Shown: positions 31,919 through 43,624 of the stretch, in pieces
Position numbering within the stretch: the stretch's first letter is position 1
Layout of the letters: each line of letters starts with the position of its first letter
NCBI GenBank assembly: GCA_037176725.1
Contig: JAZBRS010000020.1
Location: 51,860,001 to 51,924,000, forward strand
Source of the DNA: Posidonia oceanica
Lineage: Eukaryota > Streptophyta > Magnoliopsida > Alismatales > Posidoniaceae
Direction of reading: 5' to 3'
Length of the DNA: 64,000 nucleotides
The notes under the pieces: model-generated
Database searches by the model: none
Seen by the model: the letters and a program-made list of their open reading frames with translations, nothing else
What the model was told of the DNA's origin: nothing
Made by a program: the position numbers and the translations under genes

Positions 31919-34900
31919 CTACTTGAGGTAGCATGAGTTGACCGGCTCAGACTGCTCGACCTGGTCCATGTCCTCAAGGACTGCTGTGCTGCCAGAAAAG
32001 ATCCGCATGGTTAAGAAGGGGCCACGCCAGTTGGGCTAGAATTTTCCTCAGCCGTCAGGGAGATGGATGGCTCGGAGGACCATATCCCCCGGATTGAAGC
32101 TTCTAGGCCTAACCTTCTTCAGGTATGCTCTGGTCGAGCGCTTCTGGTAGCACTGAGCATGATGTATGGCTTGCAGCCTATGCTCATTAATCAAGTTTAG
32201 CTGGATGCGGCGATCTTCGACCCATTCTGCTTCTTCCAGCTCAGCTTCTCATAGGATCCGTAGTGAGGGGATCTCTACTTCAATAGGCAGCACTGCCTCC
32301 ATGCCGTATACTAGAGAATACGGGGTGGCCCCTGTTGAGGTCCAAACTGATGTCCTGTACACCCAGAGCGCGTACGGAAGCTTGTCATGCCAGCCCTTGT
32401 GAGTCTTTGCCATCTTTTTCAAGATTTTGACAAGGTTCTTGTTGGCAGACTCTACCGCGCCAATCATCTATGGCCGATAAGGCGAGGATCGGTGATGCTT
32501 GATGTGGAAGCCTTGTAGGTAGTCTTCGATCCTCTTGGCGATGAAGTTTGTGCCGTTATCAGAGATGAGCGCATGCGGGACCCCATATCGGGCTATGATA
32601 TTGTTTCTGATAAACTTTTCGGTGGCCACAGTAGTTACTGTTTTGTAGGAGGCTACTTCCACCCACTTAGTAAAGTAGTCGATCGCCACTAGGATGTAGT
32701 GATGACCGTTGGAAGCTGGTGGGTGTATGGCGCCAATGACGTCGATCCCCTAGGTGGAGAAGGGCCATGGCGAAGACATGCTGTGCAGTTCTTGCGGGGG
32801 TGCGTGTATGAAATTCCCATGGATCTGGCAGCTATGGCACTTGCACACAAATTGGCAGTAGTCTGCCTCCATGGTTGACCAGAAGTAGCCTTGGAGCATG
32901 ATCTTCTTTGTTAGCAGCACACCATTCATGTGAGGGCCGCAGGTCCCTGCATGGACTTGGAGCATCAGTGTGTCAGCCTCCTTCTTGTTTACGCAGCGTA
33001 GGAGCATTTGGTTGTAGGATCTTCTGTACAGATGTCCTGCCCCTATCACATACTTTGATGCCAGATGCGCCAGAGTCTTCCTGTCTGTTGCTGAGGCGTC
33101 AGCTGGGGGGTTGCCAGATTCCAGGAAGACCTTAATGTCGTGGTACCAGGGAAGCTCCTCTGCTGGATCCACCTCCTCGATAGTCATGCAGTGTGCGAGC
33201 TGTTCCACACGAGAGACTGATACGTCCACTACGCGGCCTTCAGGTATAGATAACCAAGATGCAAGGGTTACCAGAGCGTCTGCATAGGCATTCTTGGCTC
33301 TACTCATGTAAGTGAAGTGGATGTCTTCAAATTCTCCTATCAGCTTCAGCAGGCATTCATGATATGGTACCAGCTTAGGGTCCTTAGTCTTCCAATCGCC
33401 GTTAACCTGGGAGATGACCAGCATCGCGTCCCCGTGCACATGCAGCTTGCGCACATCATGTTCGAGTGCGACTTGCAGTCCCAACAGGTAGGCTTCATAC
33501 TCCGCTTCATTGTTGGTGCAAGGGAATATCATCTTCCTTGCAAAGGGGATTAGAACTCCCTGCGGCATTGATAGGACAGCACCGATGCCTCTACCCCTTC
33601 TATTAACTGTGCCATCGAAGTACAGATGCCACTGTAATTCGTCTTCAGGATTTTTTTGCTTTGAATCCTCCATGGCGAACAGGATGTCTTCATTGGGGAA
33701 CTGTGTTTGCAAAGGCTGATATTCAGGTAAGGGGAAGTCGGCCAGATGATCTGCCATGGCTTGCCCCTTTATTGACTTCTGTGTGACAAAGGTGATGTCG
33801 TACTGAGACAATAACACCTGCCACTTAACGCATCTGCCCACCATAGCCGGCTTCTAAAAAAGGTACTTTATTGGATCATGTCGGCATAAGAGCTGAACAG
33901 GGTGCGCCATCATGTAATGCCTTAGCTTCTGTGCGGTCTAGACTAAAGATAGGTAGGTCTTCTCTATGGTGCTATACCTGGCTTCGCAATCAGTAAACTT
34001 CTTGCTCAGGTAGTAGATGGCACGCTCTTTTCTACCGGTCTCATCATGTTGGCCCAGGACGGCACCCATGGAATGCTGCGTGGTAGAAAGATGGAGAATC
34101 AGAGGCCTCCCTGGCACAGGAGAGACTAGGATAGGAGGCTTGATCATGAGCTGCTTGATCTTGTCAAATGCAGCTTGGCACTCCTCGCTCCAGTTGATCC
34201 GTGCATTCTTCTTCAGGAGCTTAAAGATTGGTTCACAAATAGGAGTAAGTTGCACAATGAACCAGCTGATAAACTGCAGACGCCCCAGCAGGCCTCTGAC
34301 TTCTTTCTCAGTCTTAGGGGGTGGCATGTCTATGATGGCTTTAGCCTTGCTTGGGTCTACTTCAATCCCCCTCTGGCTGACGATATAGCCCAATAGCCTG
34401 CTAGATGATACCCCGAACACGCATTTACTAGGGTTAAGGCGAAGCTTGTACTTCCTCGGGCGATCAAAGAGCTTCTTGAGGCATATAAGATGATCCTCAG
34501 GCTCCCTAGACTTAGCAATGATGTCGTCCACGTAGACCTCGACTTCTTGGTGCATGAGGTCGTGGAATAATGTCGTCATCGCCCTCTGGTATGTTGCTCT
34601 GGCATTCTTGAGCCCAAATGGCATGACCTGATAGCAAAAGACTCCCCAGGGGGTGGTAAATGAAGTCTTCTCCATGTCTTCTTCTGCCATTCTAATCTGA
34701 TTGTAGCCGGAGAAGCCGTCCATGAAAGATTGCATCTTATGGCTTGCTGTGTTGTCGACTAGGACGTCGATGTGAGGCAATGGGAAATCGTCCTTGGGAC
34801 TCGCCTTGTTTAGGTCCCTGTAGTCGATACAAATCCAGACTTAGCCGTCCTTCTTGGGCACCGGCACGATGTTTGCAAGCCACTCTAGGTAGAGGACGAC

Positions 34901-37900
34901 TTTGAGAAAACCAACGCTGTGCTGCTTCATGATTTCCTCTTTGATTTTGAGCAGCCATTGTGGTTGCCACTTTCGGGGCTTTTGCTTTACTGGCTTCACG
35001 TCTGGATCTAAAGGCAAGTTGTGCACCACGATCTTGACATCAAGGCCGACCATGTCTTCATAGCTCCAGGCGAAGACGTCTGCGTATTCCATAAGGAATG
35101 CAATGAACTCTGCTCTGGCTTGGGGCGACAATAGGGCGCTGATGTGAATCTCCCTGACATCTTCAACTGTGCCAACATTGATAACCTCCATCTCCTCCTC
35201 GATGTGGAGGTTGGGCCCTTCCGGGTCGTCATCATATGGCTGGAACTCGGGCGACGATTCATCATTCTCATCTATGCCTAAATCCCCCTCCTCCTCACAT
35301 GCAATAAGTTCTGAGAGGATCTCCTTCTCAAATGTAGGATCTGTAATGTCGAAGGAGTGGACGGGTTTTGCCTCTTGATCCGGATGACGCCTTAGGATAG
35401 TCACACTCACCCGAGTATTTTTGTGGGCTCGGTGGGTGATGCCTGCTTCAGTGGCCCCTGGTCCCGCTGACTGATCTGGCTGCTCTGTCTGTTCTGATTG
35501 CTCTAGCACTACTGTCAGTGCTGGGACTGTCTGGAATACTAAGACTACACTGTCTGCTACTGCTGCTGTCCGTACTGTCTCACGCTCCACGTTTTCAGGT
35601 GTGCTTGCAGGGAGTGCTGGAGATGGACAACTATTCCCTAGGCGACGAATCTGTGTACTGTCGCCAGCTGTTCCGCTTGTGCAGGGCATGCGCCGCACGA
35701 ACCACCTAGACCCATCTTCAGGCTGTGAAGTGATTAATTCATTTGGTCTAGTGGATGCTGCCCCCAATTCTTCTTCTAAGACCATGATTGGGGAATGGTC
35801 CTTCGGCAGGGAGGGATCTGTGGCCATGGCTTTCCCTTTCTTCAGTGCGTGCTGCTCGGCAGCGTCTTCAACGAACACCGTGAGTTGCTCCTGGAAGAGC
35901 AATTCCAAGTCTTCAAGCTTGTTACCCACCAGGGCTTCTGCAGTCGCACCTTCCTCATCTTCGGAGGACGTGTCGACGTAATAGGCACAAGCAACCTCTT
36001 CAGAGTCCTGCCCAGCGATTCCTGCACCTATGGGGCCTGCTCTGGCTTCTAAGCATATCACCGGCCTGGGTATTTGCTCTGTTACTAGTTGGTTGGCTGG
36101 TTGACCTCCTGGCGCGACTGGTTGCAGTGTTGGAGGGATCAGAGATGTAAACAGGCTGGTCAAAGATGCCAGTGACAGGGGCGTTGACATAGACAGTGCT
36201 GCGGCTGGAGGGGAGGCAAAGGCGCTCTTCTGATGGTCCAACAGCTGGACGGTTGTTCTGAGGGATGAAGCGCCGGCAACCATGTGTGATGGTCGTTGTT
36301 TCTCTGTAGTAGCGATGGGGGTCTTCCAAAACATTAGATCTACTAACGCTGACGGCGGTGTGGCTGATGGTGCCGCCTGGTTTGCTTGTGGAGCTACTGA
36401 TGAGGCGGGCTGAGTCACGCCGTCGCCTGAATTGACTAATTGCACCCCTGGAAAAGATAACCTCAATAGTGGTGCGGCTGCGGCCATGGGTGGACAAGTG
36501 ACTGGTGCCTGCAGAGGTACTCCTGATCCTGGAGCTGCTGAAATGGCTGTCATAGGCACTAGTGAAGCTGCAGAAGAAGGAACCATCATCTCTGACACAG
36601 ACCTTACTGAATCTGCCACTGTATCAGGACAAGGGAGGGCCAGGTAGACTGACCGGGAGATTGCAGGGCTGATCTGAGCTTCTTCCTTGGACTGTGCTGG
36701 GATAACCATGCCGAGTTGCTCTTCATTAGAATAATAATCCTCTATGCAGACCCACTCCTCTGTCGGCAGTGGGGGGCTTTGGCACGGTGCCGGCTGGGCA
36801 GTAGTTGGGCTCGTGTTTGGGTCGAGAATACCTGCACTGACGAAGTTAGTGAGGTCCCGAGGGATCACGAGCTTCTGCTTCCCAGAATGCAAGCGCTCAC
36901 CGTCGCGGGGTTGCCATTCATATCCTAGGCCTAGGAACTTCTCGCGCTCCTCAGTAGTAACCGGCTCGACGATCCCTTGCCCGTGATGCCCAAGTGGCAT
37001 TCCCTTCTCATAGCCCCACCTGCGGCAAACGTTCTCGACCATCCTGGAAGGGTTGCAATGAACAACCAAAGAGCTGACATGCTCAAGAAGAGGAATAAAG
37101 TTAACCAGCTCAAAACGGTTAACGCGGTATAAAGTATCCGACGGCTTAGGATTAAATTGGATAGTTGGCCGGGATATAGAAGAGACCGCCTCAACCGGTT
37201 CCTTGTCAAAGTTTTCCGCCATTACAACGATAACATCGTCGTCGTAGCGAAACTTGATCATTCGGTGGAGGGTCGAGGGGATCGCCTGATGCTTGTGTAG
37301 CCAAGGGCGCCCAAGCAGAAGATTAAAAGAAGGCTCCAAGTCGACGACATAAAACTCAACATCGAATTCGACCGGGCCAATGGTAAGAGGAATAACCAGG
37401 ATCTCCAGAGAATCATTGTGCGTGTTGTCAAAAGAGGTCATTCCCTTCACGGCAGGCGTGATGTCCTCGGCCTTGGATCCGAGCTTCAATGTTGTGTGTA
37501 GGGGACAGACGTTAAGGCCTGACCCATTATCGACTAGCGAGAGGGGAATGCGGAACCTTTTGAATTGCACTGTGATGAACATGGGTTGATTATGGTTAGT
37601 CCCCGCTGGGGCCAGTTCATCGCTCGAGAAACAGATGACCTGCGGCTCCACGATCATGCCTACCATATTTTCCAGAGTTGAAGGCTCGATGGTTTGGGAC
37701 ACATGGGCGGCCTGGAACACGCGGAGGAAAGCCTCTCGGTGTTCGCGGGAAGAATGGATCAGGTCCCAGATGGATATGTCAGCCTTGACTTTTTTTAGCT
37801 GGGCCATTTTGTCAGCTGAAGGCTGGTCTTTTTTTGTGGTAGGGATGGTGGTTTTGGTGATAGGTTCGGTAGAAGGAAGATCGGCGGATTGGCCCATTGG

Positions 37901-38449
37901 AGGCTGGCTCACAGGCAGGGAGGGGCTTGTTGGTGGTTGGCTTGTAGGTGGAGCAGGTTCAAGGGGGTTGGGCCTGGCTATTAAGGCTACAGGTTTGGTT
38001 GCTGGGGTGGCGGGTCTGTACACTCTCCCCGACCGCGTGACATCTACACACATCTCTACGGCATAGTCATAATGAACGCGGTAGGTATCCCGGGTTAGGT
38101 TGATAACCAGGGGAGCATGAGCTGCGAGCTCGAGAGGGGTTGCCGAGGGGTTAGCCAATTGGCGGGCAGGTAAAGGTTGTAGCTGGGGAGGCTATGCTAG
38201 TTCTAGTTGAGGTCTGGCCTGCAGGCAGATGGGGGGTTGAGCCTCTAGTTGTATGGCAGGCCTCGTGGTAGCACGCTCCAACTTGGCATCCAGTCGGATC
38301 ATGTGAATCTCCGACTCGGAGCTGGCAAGCGCCGTAAGATAAAGAGAAGAAGAGACGGGCACAGAAAGATCCTGAATCAGATCAGAAGGGTCCACCACAG
38401 ACGTAGCAGGCCCAGAGGGGAAGAGAGAGTGCACACCTGAAGTCCCCAC
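31919..38449 (-). pseudogene. pol: Element C pro-pol: protease, G-patch-like, RT, RNase H1, archaeal RNase H, integrase
   Basis: One frame over 6.5 kb. Aspartic protease: LVDNGSGLNV with catalytic Asp codon about 37529-37531, and LLGRPWLH. A G-patch-like motif (GYEKGMPLGHHGQGIVEPV) lies at 36959-37015. An acidic linker follows, then RT with YVDD at 34523-34534, RNase H1 with STTQ in place of the catalytic Asp motif, archaeal-type RNase H (YFDG 33616, NNEAEY, HGDAM, YADAL 33280), and integrase with HHCC finger, DVIG, SDNG (Asp 32558-32560) and Glu 32450-32452. Internal stops: TAG 38192, 33938, 33854, 32750, 32468, 32036; TAA 34841; TGA 32249, 32048. The end is TAG 31919. No frameshift inside. 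Confidence 0.94.
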
Positions 38450-40668
38450 GCCTCCTGGGCAGAATGCTCAGGCAGGGGCTGGTGGACGATGCTTGGATTA
38501 TGAGGAGTTGCTCCTAATGCAGAGGGGGATGCTGGTGGAGGGGTGGAAGAAGATGCTGCCTCCCGAGTGTTGATACTGATGACCTTCCGGTCAATCAGGT
38601 CCTGCACGGCTCCCTACAGAGTGAAGCAATTATTCGTCGAGTGCCCGACTACTCGATGAAAATCACAGATGTGATCCGTCCTATACCACCATGGAAGAGG
38701 ATTCGGTGGTGGGCGGATTTCGGGGAGCGTGAGGAGTGACGCGACCTTGGGAAGAACAGCGCTCAACGGCTCTACCAGCTGAGTGTAGTTGCATTGAGGG
38801 TGGGGCCGTCTCTGCCCTTGGTTTTGCCCTTGCCGAACCGGTGGGGCTGAGTAGACCAGTCGGGCGGTGGTGGTGATCTGTGGTGTGTGAGGTGCACTAG
38901 GTGTAGGTGCATACACTACTTGATTCGGGCCGGGTGGAGCTACCATGTGAACAGGAGCAACAGGAGAGTCGACGTAAGCAACTGCAGGCCGTGGGGGATC
39001 CCTCCTCCTAGGGTTGTTATTGTTGCCGCCGCCATTGTTGTTAGTGTTGCTGCTGCTAGGGGATGTGGCTTGCTTGGCGAAGACAGAGAGCGCTGGGAAA
39101 TTGCCGCTCCAAAGGGTGCTCTCCACGCATGTGCCGACCCAAATCAGAGATGCAAAACTAGTGACAGCCTGAATGGCATGCAGAGCGCCAGTGGATGGTT
39201 GCGCGCCCCTAATGATAATCTTGATAGATTCCTCGTTAGAAGGTCTATCGCGAACTTGTGCAGCTAGGGCGCGCCAACGGCCAACGTACTCCCTGAACAG
39301 CTCGTTGTTCCTTTGCTTGAGAGCGACGAGGTCCTCACGCTTAGGGACCAGGTCAAGATTGAAGGAATACTATTCCAAGAACGCCCTGCCTAGGTCGTTC
39401 CAAGACTTAATGGTGGCCATATCAAGTGACGTGAACCACTTGAGGGCCGGGCCAGTCAGACTCTTTTGAAACAGGCGGATCAATAACCTGTCATCAGCCT
39501 GAAGCTGAGCCAAGTCTCTGCAATACGCCTTCAAATGGGCGATGGGGCAGCCCCTACCATTGTATTTGTCAAATGCCGAGATCTTGAATTTCGATGGGAG
39601 TACCGCCTCTGGAAAGTAGTAGAGGTCCCGGAATTGGTAGGAGTGGAAGTCCACACCCTGCACTTGTCGAAGTGCCTTCTCTAGGACGACGAACCTATCG
39701 TTGTTGGATCCTGGAGTTGCTGCCAAAGGAGATGGGACAGCAGGGGTAGGGACTGCATACGCCGTATGGGTCACACCAAGGTGCTCCTCCGGATCCACCA
39801 TCGCGTCGCCTGGTGAAGCAACGGGATGGCCGGCGTATCCATGCAGATGTGCAGTGGGTGCTGTGGGTGGTGTGAGGTATGCAGGGGGAGGGAATTGCTG
39901 ATGCACTGGATGGAGATATGCAGGATGCAGTGTAGTGAATCGTGGAGATTGTGGAAGCAACAGCTACTGTAGTGGCATGGTGCCAGGCAGCGAGCCAGAG
40001 AAGTGCTGTGCTCGAACCAGCCCGAGGGGCTGGCCACTAGGTGGGGGAGGTGCATGCTGTGTAGTGAATGAAGTGTGTATAGCAGGGGGAGGCTGCGCCC
40101 CCATCACCGGAGCAGTGAGCAGCTGGGGTGATGGCCAGGGCGGCAGGGCAGCAGGGAATGCCTAGAGAGCAGGAACAGAGTGTAGAGGGACCTCAGGTGC
40201 AGAGGGAACCAGAGTAGGGCTGGCAGACAGAGCCAGGCCCTAAAAGATCTGGGCAAGCTCTACCAAGCGCTGGTACCGCTCTTCAAGGGTCCCATCAGTG
40301 GGAATACTGAATTGCAGTGCCGGCAAGGGACTAGATGGGGAGGACTCAGATTGTCCAGGACGATAAGATCCTAAGGCGGAAGTCACCGCAGCAAGGTGGG
40401 CGTCAGAAGTGATAAAACCAAGGGAATGAGGGGGCGGAGGTGCCTCAGGAGCGCGAGCATAGGTCACCAAGACAGGATCGGTGACCGGGTCCTGAGTAGT
40501 GTGAGTCTGCCACTACCCCACAGGATGTTGGGATGCCCTAGGCAATAGAGCAGGAAACCCTGGAGTCATCGAAGGCACAAGAGGAATGGAAACAAGGGTC
40601 GGAGGGACCGAAACAAAACCCTCCGGAACAACAGGAGTGAGAAAAGGCTCAAGAGTGTGCTGGGCCAT
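38450..40668 (-). pseudogene. gag: Element C gag, broken by TAG codons
   Basis: ATG at 40668 (MAQHTLEP). A Pro-rich N-terminal half of about 320 residues precedes the retrotransposon Gag core (QFRDLYYFPEA, LKAYCRDLAQLQADDRLLI, ALKWFTSLD, near 39680-39270) and an Asn/Gly-rich linker. A knuckle-like C-X2-H-X4-H-X4-C motif lies at 38626-38667. Six internal stops, all TAG: 40513, 40240, 40162, 39964, 39370, 38614. The gag and pro-pol frames differ by one frameshift at roughly 38450-38500. In element B the equivalent residues (SGVYPSLF) stay in the gag frame, so the shift in C is probably a mutation and not programmed frameshifting. Confidence 0.9.
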
Positions 40669-41824
40669 GGCTAACCGAGAGTGGGTGAGAACAGGGCTAC
40701 GACGGAAGGGTGAAGAAAGACGCCTAGGAGAAGCTATATTCGCAAAGGCGAATAGCTCTGGGAAGGGAGGGTCAAGAACAGAAGACGCAGCAGAGGCGTT
40801 AGTGAAGCGAAACACTCAAGCCCCGACAAGGGAACTCGCTCACTGATCTCTGTTGCAAACAAACAAACAGGTGTTAGAACCTAAAAAAAAAGCAAATGTT
40901 TAGTTGGTGGTATGAATGCAATCATGCAGATGGTATGCTATCTAGCATGCTCTCTCTCACCAATCTAGTGTCTCCTAGTAAGTTGTCTACTTCGGACTCA
41001 CAAGTGTGCGGGTCACCAACTCAGTCAGAAAATAAGGCTCCCGTCAAGACCCTGGCCGAGAGCTCAGGTATGACGAGTGGTGCTGTAGTGGCCTTGACCC
41101 TGCCTAAGCATGGGCGGTACCTGCTAGCAACACCGACACGACCCCTGACAAGGGGGGACAGACTGATCGACTTGTCCTGTGCCAAAGCAACTGAACAAGA
41201 GACCGGGACCGTCCTTCTCAAACTAATAGGTAGACTCAGGGATGAGAAGATGCATGTCCTATATGATGCTTGATGCAAAATGATTAAAGTTTTCTAATCT
41301 TGCGTGTTTTATTAACCCAGGGGGTGGAGGTGTGTTGAGGTCTCTAGTAGATCCTAGATGTGACTTTTACTTGCTGTTTTTACTTGCCAAGGGAAGGGGA
41401 GCAACATGTCTCTAGTTGTTCCTAATCCTAAAGCGAAAGGGGAAGAAAACACCGAATCATGGCAAGCAATCAACACACAACACTTCAAAAAGCATGGTCA
41501 TGTTATGTGCTAAGTGTATGTGTACATGATAGTGGAAAGAAACACTTAGCATGTCAAAAGGCATAGTATGCATGGCATGTGCATGTGTAGTGGCATAGCA
41601 TTTGTGTAAAACAAAACACTTATCACACAAAAAGCATGCATAATGTGCCAAGCAAGTATTTAGATGCGTAATGCGGGAAAATAAAGCAGCGCAAGCAATC
41701 ATGGCATAAAGCAAGTAAATAAACAAGCGAGCAGGTAAGCAAGCAAGGCATGCAAAAGCATAAGGCAAGCGAAAGTGCAAAAGGCAAGCGGTAAGAAAAC
41801 CAAAAACGAAAGCTGGAGTCTAGA
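40669..41824 (-). other. Element C 5' leader
   Basis: Non-coding. About 41080-41240 matches the B leader block and contains the CCCCTGACAAGGGG hairpin. An acceptor-like site (TTTGTTTGCAACAG|AGATC) ends at 40850, 182 nt before the gag ATG. The part next to the PBS is rich in AAGCA/ATGCA words. Confidence 0.65.
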
Positions 41825-41842
41825 TCCCTAGTGGAGTCGCCA
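41825..41842 (-). promoter_or_regulatory. Primer-binding site of element C
   Basis: Minus strand TGGCGACTCCACTAGGGA, three bases after the LTR end; 15 of 18 positions match the B PBS. Confidence 0.78.
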
Positions 41843-42479
41843 GCTTGTGAAATGCGCCTTTTCTCTTTTTAGGCTTGGACCGGAGGGGGGACCCGAAAGA
41901 GAGAGGTTTTCACGGATGGAGAGACACGAAGAGGGGAAAGATAAAGAAAAGGGAGTCGCCACCTAGTCTATTCAATCGGGAGACGAGGAAAACTGGGGAG
42001 ATGCATGAAGAACATGCAAAACCACACAAGAAGATGCAGTTCAATGCAAATGCTATGCAAAGAGGATATCTTGTACCAAGGACGAGGGCAAAAGGGTCAT
42101 TGCAGGCTAGAGAAAGGGTAAGGACTCCTATTACGCGTGGGGAAGGTGTTAGGCACCCCCGATGCACCCGAGAAGCGGTCTTTCTAGGCTTACGCTCGCT
42201 TTTGAGTGGAAATGCATGCTTCGAATGCCTAAATGCCATGAATGCCTAATTGGATGCTTAAATGTGTGCTCTAAGGGTTGGAAGGTGTGTAAGGAATTAA
42301 ACGTGCAATCTAAGTGCTCAGCAGCGCTGTCTGTGTTCCGAACCGGGCGAACCCTGGTTCGTGTGAACTCTAGGCAGTAAGCATCACTGCCCTATATGAA
42401 AATGCAAGCTAAAAAGCAAAACGGCGGTAAAACCTAGCAATGCGAGCGACATGCAAGGGAAAACAACGTCAAACACGCA

Positions 42480-42735
42480 AAACGACGCGAGAAACAAGCA
42501 AAAATAAAACATCGGAAAAGCCACGCAATGCAAGGGTATGACAAGCAAAGGGGAAGGCAAATCCGGGCAAAAACAAGCAATGCAATTGTAAAAGCAAAAC
42601 ATCGAAAAACCACGCAATGCAGGGGTATGACAAGTAAAGGCGAAAGCAAATCCGGACGAGAAAACAAGTGATGCAGAAGTAAAAGCAAAACCTCGAAAAA
42701 AAAGCCACGCAATGCAAGGGTATGACAAGCAAAGG
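42480..42735 (-). repeat. ~60-bp tandem repeat in C LTR
   Basis: Four degenerate units with AAAGCAAAACATCGAAAA and ATGCAAGGGTATGACAAGC. It occupies the position of the 30-bp repeats in A and B. Confidence 0.75.
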
Positions 42736-42863
42736 GGAAGATTAGACGACATGACGGGCATCAAACGGGCAATTAGGGCTGCTAGCCCGGATGCAAAGGG
42801 GAGACAAGCGATGTGAGTGTAAGAACAAACATCGGAAGATCCACACAATACAGGTGAAAAGAC

Positions 42864-43175
42864 CTGCAAAGGGGAAAGGAAGCAAGTGGAGGGATCACCA
42901 CTATTCTGTGACTGTTTCCCACACCGTCCCACGATGTGTCTTGCACGCTGCCCAAAGCTCGCTATGCAATTGGATCGTGGAAAAGGGAGAAGAAGGCCGC
43001 AATCAGTAGTGAATCCAAGGGAGAACTCAACCCAAAAACACCAAGAAGAGGTGAAAGGAGGAGGCAGAGTAGATGGGCAAAGGGGGAGGTCCTAATCTAT
43101 ATGCGCGGAAAACGAGACACGAAAACTATGCGTGCAAATGCAATAAATGATATGCAATGGTTCAGAAGGATTTAC
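42864..43175 (-). other. Putative LTR-internal intron, element C
   Basis: Donor CCAAG|GTAAATCC at 43175 and acceptor TTTCCCCTTTGCAG|GTC ending at 42864 give 312 nt. Confidence 0.5.
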
Positions 43176-43624
43176 CTTGGAGATCTGAAGCCTGATCTAG
43201 GAAGCGCTTGGTCTGCGTTGAAGTGCACTCCACCGAGGTTGTCCAAGTAGCTTGGTTGTGAAGATCTGACGGTCGGATCGGAAGATATGCAGGCTTCAAG
43301 GCAGGAGGGCCAAGAACAGGGGAGAAGAATGGATCTAAGTGCAAAGAGGTCCTAGGGGTGTGCAGGACGGGGCCTCCCATATGCATGGGAGCTAGGAGTG
43401 CTCAAAAGTGTCCTAAGATACTAGGTGCAATGATAGGGGTGCAATGCATACAAGAATGCAAAGAGAAGGACCTAGGTGCAAAGAGGAAAAAAGTGCAGGG
43501 CGAGGTGCAAAATCAAAACAGGGTCCCGACAACATGCAAGGGTGCTGTGGGCATGTACCGGGACCAGCGAAATGCGAAGGGGCAGCGATCGAAACGGATT
43601 CGGCATTTAAAATGAGATGCAGCT

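Noticed and set aside
38377..38500. Programmed gag-pol frameshift in element C
   Set aside because: Element B stays in the gag frame through the equivalent residues, so an indel in C is simpler.
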